Both the position numbers and the translations under genes were made by a program. From contig NW_006768776.1 in assembly GCF_000204055.1 (NCBI RefSeq), positions 1,309,168 to 1,373,167 on the forward strand: a stretch of 64,000 nucleotides of DNA, in the 5' to 3' direction. The notes below the pieces were generated by a model, which was given only the letters and a program-made list of their open reading frames with translations, had not been told where the DNA came from and made no database searches. This document shows, piece after piece, positions 46,658 to 58,392 of the stretch. Origin of the DNA: Melampsora larici-populina 98AG31. Lineage: Eukaryota; Basidiomycota; Pucciniomycetes; Pucciniales; Melampsoraceae. How positions within the stretch are numbered: the stretch's first letter is position 1; each line of letters begins with the position of its first letter.

Positions 46658-46768
46658 CACCGTGTCCGGGTAGTGTTCGCTCGTCGACGAGCGCGCACGA
46701 CTTCCCTTTCTGCCTCAAAGGGAGTTGGTGTGCGCTCGTCGACTAGCAAAGCCTACACAGACACGGTG
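46658..46768. mobile_element. 111-bp CAC...GTG mini-element in Copia gag-pol, CTT duplication
   Basis: Starts CACCGTGTC, ends GACACGGTG, flanked by CTT (46655-46657 and 46769-46771). Inner arms pair through GCTCGTCGACGAGCG-like text. Element plus duplication is 114 bp, so the downstream frame is kept, but a stop (46715-46713) lies inside. Family unknown; the 26344 element looks related. Confidence 0.75.
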
Positions 46769-46771
46769 CTT

Positions 46772-47572
46772 GATGGTATCTTCTTCCCATTTGAATCCTG
46801 CAGATTTGAGGCGTTCCCAGTCTTTGTTGAGTTGATTTATAAAGGAAACTAGGTCGGTAGAGTTGGGATCAAATTTGCGTAACATCATGGACCGAAAGAT
46901 AACGTATTGAGAAGTTCGACCACCTTGTTGAAACATCTCTTCAAGGGTATGAAGAGCCATGTGAGAGAGAGTATGATGTGCTATCATGTCTTTAAGATCT
47001 TCACTTATCGTCGAGTTGATCACCCTCCCAGCGCATCGATCAATTTTCACCTCAACCGGATTATTGGGATCAACCAAATTCGAAGACCAATAATCAGCGA
47101 CATCGGTCATGTCAAAAATAGCTCGTTCGGTACGGAGTTTCCATCTAGCAATATTTGATCCATCATCTTTAAGTTTTTCAACGTCACCTATGAACTTTTG
47201 AACGTTGTTATGATTTCGGCTAAGCTCTTTCAGTCGATCGGCGATCGGGTCAGATTGAGACATTACAAAACGTTCAGACGAAGAATCACTAGGGTATGAA
47301 CGATGAAAGGTCCTTCTACGGGTATTGATGTTTGCGGTGATGGTAGTTTCGGCAGGGTCGAGTTTGTGAGATGATTCACGGGGTGGATGAATAAAGGAAT
47401 TAGGATCAAGAGGAGGTGCAGGGAAATTAGCAGGAGTGTTGTGACGAGTGTTCGTTTCGGGATGTTCCGGTTCTTCGGTTTGGGATTTGGCACGAGATGA
47501 CGATCGCGTTTCAGGGCGTTTCCTTGTCGTTGTGGAATTCGATGGTCTCGGTGGACTTCGAGCTAACGGCAT
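46772..47572 (-). pseudogene. Copia gag, cut off from pol by the mini-element
   Basis: ATG at 47572. A Ser/Thr/Pro/Arg-rich N-terminus (about 95 residues) is followed by a Copia gag core (IARWKLRTERAIFDMTDVAD, HTLEEMFQQGGRTSQYVIF, FINQLNKDWERLKSAGFKWE). The frame enters the mini-element and stops 18 codons later. Translation of pol therefore needs readthrough or a new start in this copy. Confidence 0.85.
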
Positions 47573-47674
47573 AAGATTCGGATGCTGAGTGGCGGCTCAG
47601 GCTTACACTTTACGAGACTGTTACGTTTACGATGACGATTTTCGATTTAGCGAGCGGTAACGCAGCTCATAACC

Positions 47675-47919
47675 TATAATAGATAGGACGAGATGTGAGG
47701 TTAGCTCAGATCCCAGGTATCGGCTCCACAACTGATGATTTTCATTACCTATAATAGATAGGACGAGATGTGAGGTTAGCTCAGATCCCAGGTATCGGCT
47801 CCACAACTGATGATGATGTGGAAGCCAATGCCGAGGATCAGAGACTATATCTAACACAAGCTGTACAAAGTCACGTGATCTGCTGTGGCGCAGTCGTGTA
47901 CACACACCAGTCTACAACA
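47675..47919 (-). repeat. Copia 5' LTR
   Basis: Same 245-bp sequence as the other LTR with one substitution. The putative primer-binding region GGTTATGAGCTGCG follows on the minus strand. Confidence 0.92.
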
Positions 47920-48131
47920 AGTTTCCCCGCATCTCTGCATCATACAGGGTTTTTGGCGATCGCAAACTTAAACTTTATTTAAATAGCCTAAACTTTCAGG
48001 TTTACAGAAATCGACCCTTGACTCTACGACTTCTCAATTTACAAAACACTATGTCTTGTTTGGCCCTCAATCCCAAGGCCCATACGTCCTGACCACATAT
48101 CCTCCAAGTCATCTACTAAGTCGCCAAGTCC

Positions 48132-49561
48132 TTACTCTTCCAGTCTGATCAACTTCAAAAGTTTTATCGTGTCTTTCATCTCCTTCTCCGTGAACTTTCT
48201 CAAGTAAATCGTATAGGCGTCCGAGGCCCATCTCCCACTAGCCTTTATCTCTTCCCTCGTGGCTCCCAAATTCCAACGAAGTGAAGCTCCACCGATACAA
48301 AAGGAGTGTCCGTAAAGGGCCTGGTCTTCCGGAGAGCAACTCTGGTTCCATAGCTCCCTGAGCTTCTCAATGACCATTCGCTTCTTGAAACCCACGATGC
48401 TACCGTCGTGTTCGAAACTGAAAACTGGATCCGACGGGCGTTTTGGTCTGAAGTTGTACAACAGCTTTAAAGCTCTTACAGGGTCGAGTAAAGACTTTTG
48501 TCGCACCAGTTGGATTTTTTGGATTTCTCCAGGTCTTGCAGTCTTCGCCTCGTGTAATTCAATTGTTGCATATGAGTAGTCCTCCGCCCATCTAACATCT
48601 CTCCAAAGTGGGATTATCTTCTTAGGGTCATCTGAGATCAACTCTCCTAGTCTCGCAGTGCCCCAAAAGGCGACTAGCGCGATTGTCATTACCACTAGGT
48701 CTCTCTCCTCCGTTGGCGATAGCACCTTGACCAGAGCCATCAAGTCGGACAGTAACACCGGAGGTCGGATCTTCTGGCCCATATGTAGGTCTCTTTCAAC
48801 TTTTGGGGAGGCCTTGAAGAGGAGATTCACTGAATCGTCCGCGGACCTTGGGTAAGTCTTCCGGTGGAACTTGTGCCAGGCCTTTACCCCGGCCACATAC
48901 GATCTCAACATAGTAGATTTCACCGACTCGTCGTCTTTCGCTAAGCTTTCACTCTTCTTCGACGCCCAGACCACGAACTTGAGTAAAACATCTTCATCGA
49001 TCGGCAGGAGTAATCTTCTATCAACGTTCTTCACATCTCACGCTCACACCCGATGCCCCGATGCCTCGTGGCGCCACGGCAGGGCTCAGGGCAAGGGCCG
49101 GGGCCTCGGCCTCGGCCATGCCCTGGCCCTTCTGTGTGATTTCGTGTTCTCTGTGCTTCAATGAGGGCGAGTTGGATTCGTTCCGTCTTTGCGGCAAATA
49201 TCATGAAGGATGGTGGCATTATAACGTGTATAAATTGTTGAATTGTGCCATGTTTTTAAGGCCATGCGTGGCATAGGCCATGGCCCTGGCCACGCCCTGG
49301 GCCACGAAAAAGTCACCGGGTGTGAGCGTGATTCACATCTGCGAACCGAAGCAGCTTCACCACACCGGAATTGTAATGGCGTAAGGTTCCATCTTTCCAC
49401 GATCCTCTCAAAAAATGGCGTTGGATTTCATCATGGTCCGAACAATCCACTCCAAGTGCGTCCTTCTTGAAGGCTCCAAAAGGTTTCGTTGCTTTCTGTA
49501 AACTGATTGTCTTTGAATCTAGCCGGGTCTCAATCCGTGGTATCTGACTAGGCTTCTGCAT
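48132..49561 (-). pseudogene. Ngaro tyrosine recombinase, split by a MITE
   Basis: Integrates and circularises the Ngaro DNA. Coding parts 49561-49332 and 49029-48132 join to 1128 nt (375 codons plus stop) once the MITE and one duplication copy are removed. Upstream part: SAM-like core-binding region (HFLRGSWKDGTLRHYNSGV, WHKFHRKTYP). Catalytic part: first Arg in GTARLGELI, box II GHSFCIGGASLRW, then GRWASDAYTIYLRKF with the Tyr. The HxxR motif reads H-S-F-C: its Arg is Cys (TGT), probably CGT-to-TGT. Both the MITE and this change would disable it. The start overlaps the end of RT-RNaseH by a few codons. Confidence 0.85.
49038..49331. mobile_element. 294-bp MITE with 8-bp duplication in the YR gene
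   Basis: TIR TCACGCTCACACCCG and inverse. The 8-bp direct repeat TTCACATC lies at 49030-49037 and 49332-49339. An 8-bp duplication suggests a hAT-mobilised element. The interior is rich in GGCC and GCATGGCC-type repeats (49060-49130, 49260-49310). Confidence 0.92.
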
Positions 49562-51628
49562 CCCCGGGACCTGATTGAGGAGGGGTTATCTGAACAAGGA
49601 GCGGTTGAAGATCTTCCGGTACGGCAATCAGAACTTCGTTACACCAGAGGAGGTCTTTTAGTACCCCTCTCGACAGATCGTCGGCCTTGTTATCTTTCGA
49701 TGAAACACGTTTCTGTTTCACATTACAGCATAGGTAAGTTAGTAAACGTTGAATCTTTTTCCATTCTTCGTTTACGTCCTGATCTTTTGACTTCCGTTTC
49801 CGTATGGCATGCTCAGTCGTCGTATTGTCTGTGTGCACCCTGAACCTCCGTCCCCTCACCTCGGTTGTTTTTGCTAGCACCAAGAGACCTAGCCTGATTG
49901 CTACGGTCTCTGCCCAAGCAATCCGACGGTTCCCAGAGACCCTATCCTTCGTCTCCCAGTCCGGGACAAATTTGAAACAGGCCCAAAACTGGCCAATCAG
50001 GACTCCAATCCTAGCTCAGCAAAAAAAGGGAACAAGGTTTAGTCCAAGGACTCCTGGAGTTCTGTGTGGTTCCGCTAATCGACTCACCCATATGAGGAAG
50101 CCGCGTCCCCTACCCAACCCACCTCTTCAGGTACAGGGTTGGGAGTTATCTGACATGCATTGAAAGAAGTTAGGCAAGTGTCCCATTCTCTTAGATCGTC
50201 GATCACATCCCACGGGGCCTTCCTCTTTGCATGGATATTCTTCCAGGATTTCTTCCAGCGGTACAACGAGCTCAAATAAGGAGCCATGTGCGGGACAATA
50301 CACACTGTGTGAGCCAATCTCCCCACGAAAGTGTCCACCTGAGCTAGTTTCCAAACCTCCTCTTCATTCAGGAATTCTTTAATCTGAGTTTTCCTTTGGA
50401 CCAGCTTTTCCGTCGGCAGTCTGACCGTGTGGTCCTTCCCATTCCATACAAACCCGAGAAACCTCTGTTCCTTATTGAATTCCCTGTTTTTCTTAGGGTT
50501 CGTTTTAACCCCCATCGACTTGCTCAGCTCCTCCACGTCTCTAATCGTCGATTTGTGGCCTGGTCTGCGGAGGATGAGGTTATCATCCACCCAGCGAAAG
50601 ACCACCGGGAAGTCCAACTTCTTCATCACTATCCATTTCCAGGTCTCCGCCGGGGCGCCGAATACCCCACAGCTCGCTACCCCTCCAAACCCGACCGCTA
50701 AATCCACCCATACACGCCCTTTGAAGTCTACGATGATCAGGAATCTCCGTTGGGAGGGATGGACACCTAGCTGTCTATACGCCTTCGCCCAGTCCACCAA
50801 CGCCATCTCCCACTCCCCTGGGTGCATCGTTAGGAATCGAGCGACTGTCTTGAAGTCATCCCACCTGGTCTCGTAGTTCCGTTTGTCGACAAAGGAGTTC
50901 ACAGAAGGTATGTCAGGGTCTCCCTTAGGGTAGGATAGATCGTTTATGAGGCGAAGTGAGCCGTCCCCATTAGTTGCGCTCCCCATTGGGTTGGAGCGGA
51001 AAAACCCATACTTCTCAAAAACCTCTTCATGCGAGAAAGGTCCCGCTATCCTTCCTGCACGCAGCTCTCTTTCTAGTATCTTCTCTATTTCGCTTTCCAC
51101 ATCCCTAGCTGACGAATGGTTGTCGGGGGTGTACCACTTTAGGTCTCCTACCTGGTGTTGCAGAATCCCGAGACAGAAACCTTCCCTAAATCCATCTAGG
51201 ATGTACGGGATATCTTCTTCAAGACCGGTCTCTTTCATTAGCGACTCCCACCTCTCCAGAACCATCTCTGTCTCCACCGGCTTCGGCCATAGGCCTATTC
51301 CCGGTACCTTGAAGATCTCCCGATCTTTTAGAGGTAAGATCTTTTTCACTTCAACCCTCACGGAATCGTCAGAGGACGACTCAGTGACCTCCGACCTGCT
51401 TTCCGAATCTGACGCAGGAGTCATGTCAGGGGCTATTCCCTGCTCAACCATACCGGCTTCCTGTGGTATGTTGTCAAACCGACGAGCATCTACTCGTCCA
51501 AACCGACCAATTCCTAGCGGGCTGCCCTCTAGAGAGATGGGGAATTCTCCAGCAAAGAATCGACCGGGGAATATGTAGGGGGGGGCAACAGGGTGAGAAA
51601 ACAATCCAATGTCAAAAACTGGAACCAT
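49548..51628 (-). CDS. Ngaro reverse transcriptase-RNase H, with a 77-nt intron
   Basis: ATG at 51628. Acidic/Ser-rich lead (to about residue 170), then RT: FRSNPMGSATNGDGSLRLIN, ALVDWAKAYRQLGVHPSQRR, FRWVDDNLI (catalytic Asp pair), QRFLGFVWNGKDHTVRLP. RNase H: GWVGDAASSYG, AWAETVAIRLG, FRVHTDNTTTE, SSKDNKADDLSRG. The frame between the first two RNase H motifs is restored only by removing intron 50087-50011 (GTGAGT...CTAG). The coding length is then 2004 nt (667 residues plus stop). No nonsense codon seen. It copies the element RNA into DNA, probably in cytoplasmic particles. Confidence 0.9.
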
Positions 51629-51932
51629 CTTTGAATTGCTTATTGACTTCACGCAAGGCTTCTCCTCTTTCTTCTCATGCTTCCTCCAACCATCTGTCTG
51701 GCTCTCTACAAAAACTCCCTCTTTACTTTATTCCGCTGACAACACTTCTAAAGGTCTTACAGGACCAGAAAAGGAGGGGCAAGAGAAATTCACAAGAGAC
51801 AAAACCCCGTACCATACAATCCGACAACCAAACAATATCATCCGCATAGTCGTACCAGGGGGACCCGACAACAATGACCCAAACGGACCCGCGCAACAAT
51901 CAAGCAAATCAAAACGTCAGTCCCCTGCCACG
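51629..51932. other. spacer between Ngaro gag and RT
   Basis: About 300 bp without a supported frame. RT is probably expressed from a separate start or by reinitiation. Confidence 0.4.
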
Positions 51933-52302
51933 TCACCAGGGTGTACTAGACCAAAGCTTACCAAGCTCCCTACCCTTATGTGGTTTCGTAGCCTTCTGGG
52001 ACCCGCCTTGCTTACTCGCATGTTGCTGCCCTTGAGTCACCCAATGGAGTCCGCTTTGCGCTGACAATTGGTGGTTGAAGGTCCTCTGTCCAGCTTGGTA
52101 ACCCCCTCGGTAATAGCCGCCGTAAGTCCCACTTCGTCCCCTATTTCCTCCTCTTTTCTTCTTATTCTTTCCTGAATACCCACTCCCATACTCTTTCTCT
52201 CTTGAACTACCCTCGACTTGAACTCGCGACGAACTACCCCAACCAGACGCTCCAACCTTTGGCTGGCCCGTGAAGAAATCAAACCCATGTTTCGGCTGTC
52301 CA
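51933..52302 (-). CDS. Ngaro gag, C-terminal RGG-rich end
   Basis: Continues the gag frame cut at 60848. It reads PKHGFDFFTGQPKVGASGWG, then a basic Gly-rich segment (KNKKKRGGNRGRSGTYGGYY) typical of RNA binding, and ends TGA at 51933-51935. The frame agrees exactly across the removed insertion with one CCA kept. Confidence 0.75.
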
Positions 52303-53299
52303 CACTACACAAAATGTAATCTTTACCGGGCGGTAAAGAAAACTACTGCCATAGAAAAATCCTGAGGCAACAGGAAGAGAGCTAAAAATCTGAAAAAATA
52401 TGGACCTCGTTTCTAGATGTTGGGGCGTCATGATGAGTATCATTACATTTAACCACAAAGGCACTTCAAATACAAAACTCTGGCAAAAATACACAAGCGA
52501 AGTTCCGCATGGCAAAAATACACAAGCAAAGTTCCGCAATCAACCCGTAACCCATCCGCACACATCTTATGTTGCCGTGATTCACTAACGCGCAAATTGT
52601 CCTCTCATAGCGAGTTCACCCATTGGCAATGTCAATCAACTACTACCACAATCACGCTTTTGTTTGCAAGACTCATGATCTCCTTCACACAGGTAGTAGG
52701 CAACATGATATCCCATCAACGACTGAATAATGTTTTTCAAGGCAACACCCACCACAGCCCATCATCAACTGTCTATTGTTTCCTTCTTGGATATCAAATC
52801 TCCGAACATGTATAATCAACAATCAATCCACTGGACTTACAATTTATTCATAACACCACACATAAGTCTCCTACCCAGGCAGCCACACCTAATCATGATG
52901 ACTTTCACCGTAACCGATGCCACTTATAACCAAACATCATTCAACGTCTGTAGGAATCATATCATACAAGTTGAGAGCAAACTGGTTTGCCCAAAACCTG
53001 ATTAAACTCCTTCCTTCTCACGCAAAAGTGGCTTATTGACCAAAACAAATCAATCCGTAAGGAATCACACATTAATCCAATCCAACCACTTCATCATTAT
53101 CAGCATCAACTACAGACCATCAATCAATCACAGAACTGTGATTATCATTTCAAACAAAACCATCAACTTCATTCAATTTGAATAACTCTTCTCAATCTTT
53201 TCAAGTGTTTTAGATATAGAATTTGATTCAAATCAATATACAAAGGATTTATCACAATTTATAAGTTTACCTGATTCTGGACTTATGGGATTTTTATGA

Positions 53300-56200
53300 A
53301 TACTCAAAGATGATCTATCGGAGAAAAATTTGAGAAAAAAGAAGCATGATAATTTAGATGAACCATTTGATGAGGATTTGGATTTAGCAGAAGACAATGA
53401 TGGTGATGATGAAACTGCTCAGTGAGCGATTTCCCAACAAATCATTTTTTAATCAACTTTTTGGTTTGTTTAATTCTGTTTAATTTACATATTTTCTTGG
53501 CTTGTTTTCAATTTTACTGGGACATGTACGGCTCCAAGAATCTCAGTAGCTTCATCAAATTGTCAATCAATACCCAGTGATAAATACATCGAAACAACCA
53601 AAATCACAACTATATGATCCAGAAGAAAGATTAAACCAGAATACATTTCATCTACATCAGTTCAAGAAGGAGTTACCCGTATGCTTAAATAACTGTTTAG
53701 ATGGTGTGGCGAAGATCTTCTTGCAATTATGGAAGGACAATCAACTAGATTTATAACCAAAACGATTGTCTTTTTTTACAGCCTTCAATTCCTTCAGGTC
53801 TTTGTTTGTTTATCTCTTTTTTCATTCGTTATCTATTCCCAATATCCATATCAAAACAAAAACTGATTTTTTCTTTTTCTTTTCTTCTGAAAAGATGCTC
53901 CAATCCTTGCTTCTAAATCTCAAATATGTATTCAATCAATTCCATCATCGAATCCTCAAAGCTGATCGGTTTCTACTAATTCTAATACTTCTCATCTTTG
54001 AATCAGATTAGAATGTATGCCTGATAGGTAATTAACAAGAACTGTAAGTTCATGTCGGACAGTTTCAAATGCATCAATCAGAGTAAGTTTTCATTTCTAA
54101 AAGAAAGTTGAATCGATTGACTGATGTAAATGCTGATGATAGTTGGGTTTTCTTTTTAGACAGCTTTTGTGATTGTACCTTGCGATTTAGATTTCCAGTC
54201 TAAATCAAATGAAACCAAATCGACTTTTCGATGTTCTTCATTTCATTTAATTGACAATTTCACTTGAAGATACGTCTTTAGAAAACGCCGAGAAGTTAGC
54301 AATCTTTCCATTGAATGTCAATATAAAAGTTTGATTTGATTTCAGGTCAAGCGAGACGGAAATTTGATACCAAGAGTCAAAAAAACTTCAGTGTTTTACT
54401 TCAAAATGAATCGGAAACCGTATACTTTAACATAGGCCACACGTCAGTTACTCAACAAATCTATGCAGCAAACCAATTCATTTTGACTAATCAACTTGAA
54501 CAATGCTTACAAAACAAAAACAGAACAATATCATCTGTTCACTACTGGAATCTCTCTAGGCTGTGAGTTGGGTCTTGATCTTATCTTTCCTCATCAATAT
54601 CGAATTACAATATACTATACTAGCTATCAATGGCTAATCTATCATTATTCTGAATAATCAGATCGGCTACTCACCTTCATTTATTACACTCGCAACCTTC
54701 AATCGGAAGATCAAGATGGAGGTTAAGATTACACAATTAAGACTGAACTCTCAGTTTCACTTCAAGCTAGGTTTACTCAAAAGGGTTTCAACTGTGACTT
54801 AGTCGCAGTATTTGGATCATAATCAAGTGGAAGGAGTATGGCTTAATTATATACCCTTCTAATCAACCTATCTTGTTTTGAAACTGAAATCTAATCTTTC
54901 TTTTTTGACCATAAAGGTACCCTGTTGAACCAAGCGTTTGGTATTACAATCGAGGACATGGATGAGCATGGATGAGGGTGATTAGTGAAGGTTTGCCATA
55001 GACCTATCACATTTGTAACTCCAAGAATTTGATGCTTCAGGTTAAGTAGACAGAAGAATAGAAGTAGGTCAATTGATTTCCATGTACTCGGAACCTTTTG
55101 ATTCTTGATTGCAATCTAATTCCACATATAGGAATCTCCCTTGGCAATCCATCTACAACGAGGACCCAAGGCTCAGCTGACGGCTCCTCTGGCACCAAAC
55201 TCTTCTGGGCCGAACCAATTCTCTTCTGAAGGTCTCATCCGCGCATGTCAAATGCTTATCCCACGACACATACCAATGAAAACCTGGATTCAGCCTGCTT
55301 TGCTGCCCTTCCAGACTTCAGTCGGCCCCCGAGCCCTAGGCTACATTCTTTACCCAATAATACTTTGAATTCCCTGGGCCTCTTGGCAGAGTAAGTCGAT
55401 TGACATTGTCTATCTTGAGAAAAACTCGGTTACAAGGTACTGATCCACCACACACTCCTACTTATGACTTGCAGAGCTTCCCTGCGCAAAAGACACAATC
55501 GGCATAGATCTGATTGTAGTTCGAGCGGGTCTCACAGACAAACATCGCCTGTGCGGTCTATGCCACCGGATCAACGCACTCTATCAGCCCTCGACGAGCA
55601 TGACATGTCACAACATCACATTGCTGAAGAGTCAGAACCAATGGGACAAGATGATGACAATTTGTCTCAGTGCTCTTTGGCTTTGAGTCTACAGGAGCCA
55701 ACATCTGCTGTGGCTGACGAGTCTAACACAAATCATCATCATAGTAGCAAGACTCAACATAAACGCAAGGTCGGAGTCGCAAACCAATCATATTTTCAAC
55801 CTGCTCCAAGACATACCTTGCCACTCCGACGAATTGTCATTGGACAACGAGCTCCCCCTGCTTTACTGACAGACAAGATATTAACTAATGAGGAAGCTAT
55901 TGAATTATTCCAGATCTTTTTTGACAAATGCAACCCACAGTATGTCTTTAATAGATCTCTTGCAGATTTCACAACACTATCTCTTGGTCAATTCCTCATT
56001 TTAAGGTGAACTTTCTAATCTTACCTCTATGATTATTGTAGCTGCTGTATTCTCGAGCAAGACTTTCACACACCTACAATAGTCGGATCTTGTTCGCCGT
56101 TCTTATTCACCTTCATCTGTGCTGTGGCATCTCGATACTATGCAAAATGTCAAAAGCTATATCTCGATTGTCTCAGGCTGCAAAGCGCATTGCTTTTGAT

Positions 56201-58392
56201 GTGATGGTCAAAGGCTATAAGTCTGTAGGAGTCATTCAAGCACTCTTATTATTGACCCTTTGGAACAAACCCGCAGAAAGGTTTGAAGAGGACCATACAT
56301 GTGAGTTTTTGGCACAATACCCCGACGCTTGAAACTATTAGCGCCTTTGACATCACACAGGGGCCTTCTCTGGTATAGATATCTGTATGGCAGTGGATCT
56401 GAATCTTCACAGGAAAAGCGCCGTGCAATTGCCATTTGCAGATTCTCAGTCGCAAAAACCCATTCCTGACGATTCATCTATACAGCAAGAACACTACGAG
56501 AAAGAGATTCTGAACCGGCAAAGAACCTGGCTTTGTTGCTTTATTATTAATTGCTCATTATCAGCCCAGATGGGAAAACCATACACAATTTGAGAAGATT
56601 TCATCATTAGTTCTTCAAAACGTTGGCATAAACATCGTGCCTTGGTCCCAGACGACTCTGGTATCACAGCTATGGTGGATCTACATTGAATACACGTACA
56701 TAGCTTAGAATTGTTCTATAAGGTTATCAATGATTGAGTATTCAAATGTCTACAGTCAAGATCTCTGGATTTGCTATATTCTCATACTGGTACACCCTCA
56801 GGCTTGAACGCCAATCTAGACTACTCTTTATTGATGAAGACCTTTTCTCAGTAAGCCGCCTCTTGGGTACTGATCTTCGCAGTTGATGGGCTGATTACCG
56901 ATCATATGCATCCCAATAGGTCGCTAGATCAATGGATGACCGAGGTTATGTCAAATTGTTCTCGTTAGATTTCTTTCCAGACTGAAGGAACTCTATCTGT
57001 TTCTTAGTGCACCATTCGTACCCTTGACAATGAGCTTGATCGCCCGGGTGGATACAGACATAGCATGAAGGAGTTTTATTACAATTACTATGTGATGTCG
57101 ATTTTGATGATAGCTCTTTGTTGTGTACTCGCCAACTGACTTTGCCTTCTTGATACTGCTTGTCACAGATTATTCACCATGAGCTTTATGCTACAACACA
57201 CAATAGAAAACCCTGACAAACAAATTGAGCTTCCGCAGTACGTTCGATGATGATTTTGCTTGTTATATCATGCAATGATAGACTCACAGTCCGTCTAACT
57301 GATTATACAGTGTCTACCTGACCTTTTACGACGCGGCGACACAAGTGATCACTATGGCACAAGATCACTTGGACCTCTAGGTGCTTTGTGATATGCACCC
57401 GACAGTCAATTTGTATACATTGCTTATGCTGCAGTATTCTTACTGAAGGTACGCGGAGTTTTGAGGCCAAATCCAGAAAATCAACTGCTGATACCATATC
57501 TCTGAATGACCACAGCTTATATGACCACAGTTTAGCTCCACGTGTGACCCGTTGGCAGTCACAATTTTAGTCTATGACTGTACAGTGCTCTTAGAAGAGG
57601 TTTTGGTGGATGAGAAGCACATGCCAGCCCTGTATGCGGCCTTTTTGAAAGTGTTGTTGAATAGCAAGAAAGGAACTTCAGCATCTCCCAAAGACACAGA
57701 TCATTCACAACCGTCCACTTCCACGCCTCTTGATCCCGGTGGATACAAGGACCCCAACTAATTCAACTTCAAACAAGGCAGTTGATAGCGAAGATTGTGG
57801 TTTGCAATCTGACTAGCACTCAGTTGCCACACAGCGCAAAGGTTTACCGGTTAATCCTGCTCCGGACAGAGTTGATCATATCACAGCCTCAGGTGTCCCA
57901 TTTCCGCCTGGAAATCAATTGGACCCAGCTTTTGGATCTTCATCCGAGCTTCCGTCTAATGTCAATTGTCCAATACTACCATTTGACCTACAACCATTCG
58001 AGGGTTTTGTTGCGGAGAACGATTAACCACAAATGAACAATTGTCTTGTTGATACATTATTGGAAGATGGTGGATTTTGCGATTCGATTTTGATGTGTTA
58101 GTGATTTTCTTTTTCTTTAACCTTGAAAGAAATTGATTCAAAAGAAAGCTTGATTTACATAACATTTATTGCTTTGTCCTTCAATTTAGCTGGATATTCT
58201 GGACCATTATATGCACTTTCAGGTGGAGTTGGATTAGTTTTGCAATTTAATTCACATGATCAAATTGGATTTGGATTTACACCTACTGGATCTGGTAGAG
58301 CTACACCTAATCATTTTTTGAATCATACACAACATCATGGGAATGGGAATGGGAATAGGAATCTAAATGAAAATTCAAATGAACATGTTTAA
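53300..58392 (+). pseudogene. fungal-specific transcription factor gene, decayed, captured by Helitron
   Basis: Pieces in order on plus: acidic EPFDEDLDLAEDNDGDDETA (about 53360-53420); HKRKVGVANQSYF and EAIELFQIFFDKCNPQY (55464-56009); AVASRYYAKCQKLYLD and VMVKGYKSVGVIQALLLLTL (about 56110-56290); ICMAVDLNLHRKS and EKEILNRQRTWLCCFI...SLSAQMGKPYTI (56380-56590), the signature of the fungal transcription-factor regulatory domain; LVDEKHMPALYAAFLK (57552-57761); and GPLYALSGGVGLVLQF with a Gly/Asn tail (58190-58392). Stops and frame changes are frequent. Introns remain between pieces, so capture was at DNA level. The DNA-binding Zn2Cys6 cluster was not found, so it is either lost or unrecognisable. 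Confidence 0.7.

Larger units (their letters stand above)
42521..47919 (-). mobile_element. Copia LTR retrotransposon, young copy
   Basis: LTRs 42521-42765 and 47675-47919 are both 245 bp and differ at one base by my reading (GATGCC against AATGCC). The 5-bp duplication AGTTT lies at 42516-42520 and 47920-47924. A polypurine tract (GGGGGGGG on the minus strand) adjoins the left LTR. Gag and pol share one frame, now broken by a 111-bp insertion. It sits between the YR gene and B1 of the Ngaro element. Confidence 0.95.

Noticed and set aside
48132..51652. DIRS1-type element
   Set aside because: Terminal structure is split direct repeats (A1-B1-A2-B2), not inverted repeats, and no methyltransferase-like domain was seen, so Ngaro fits better.
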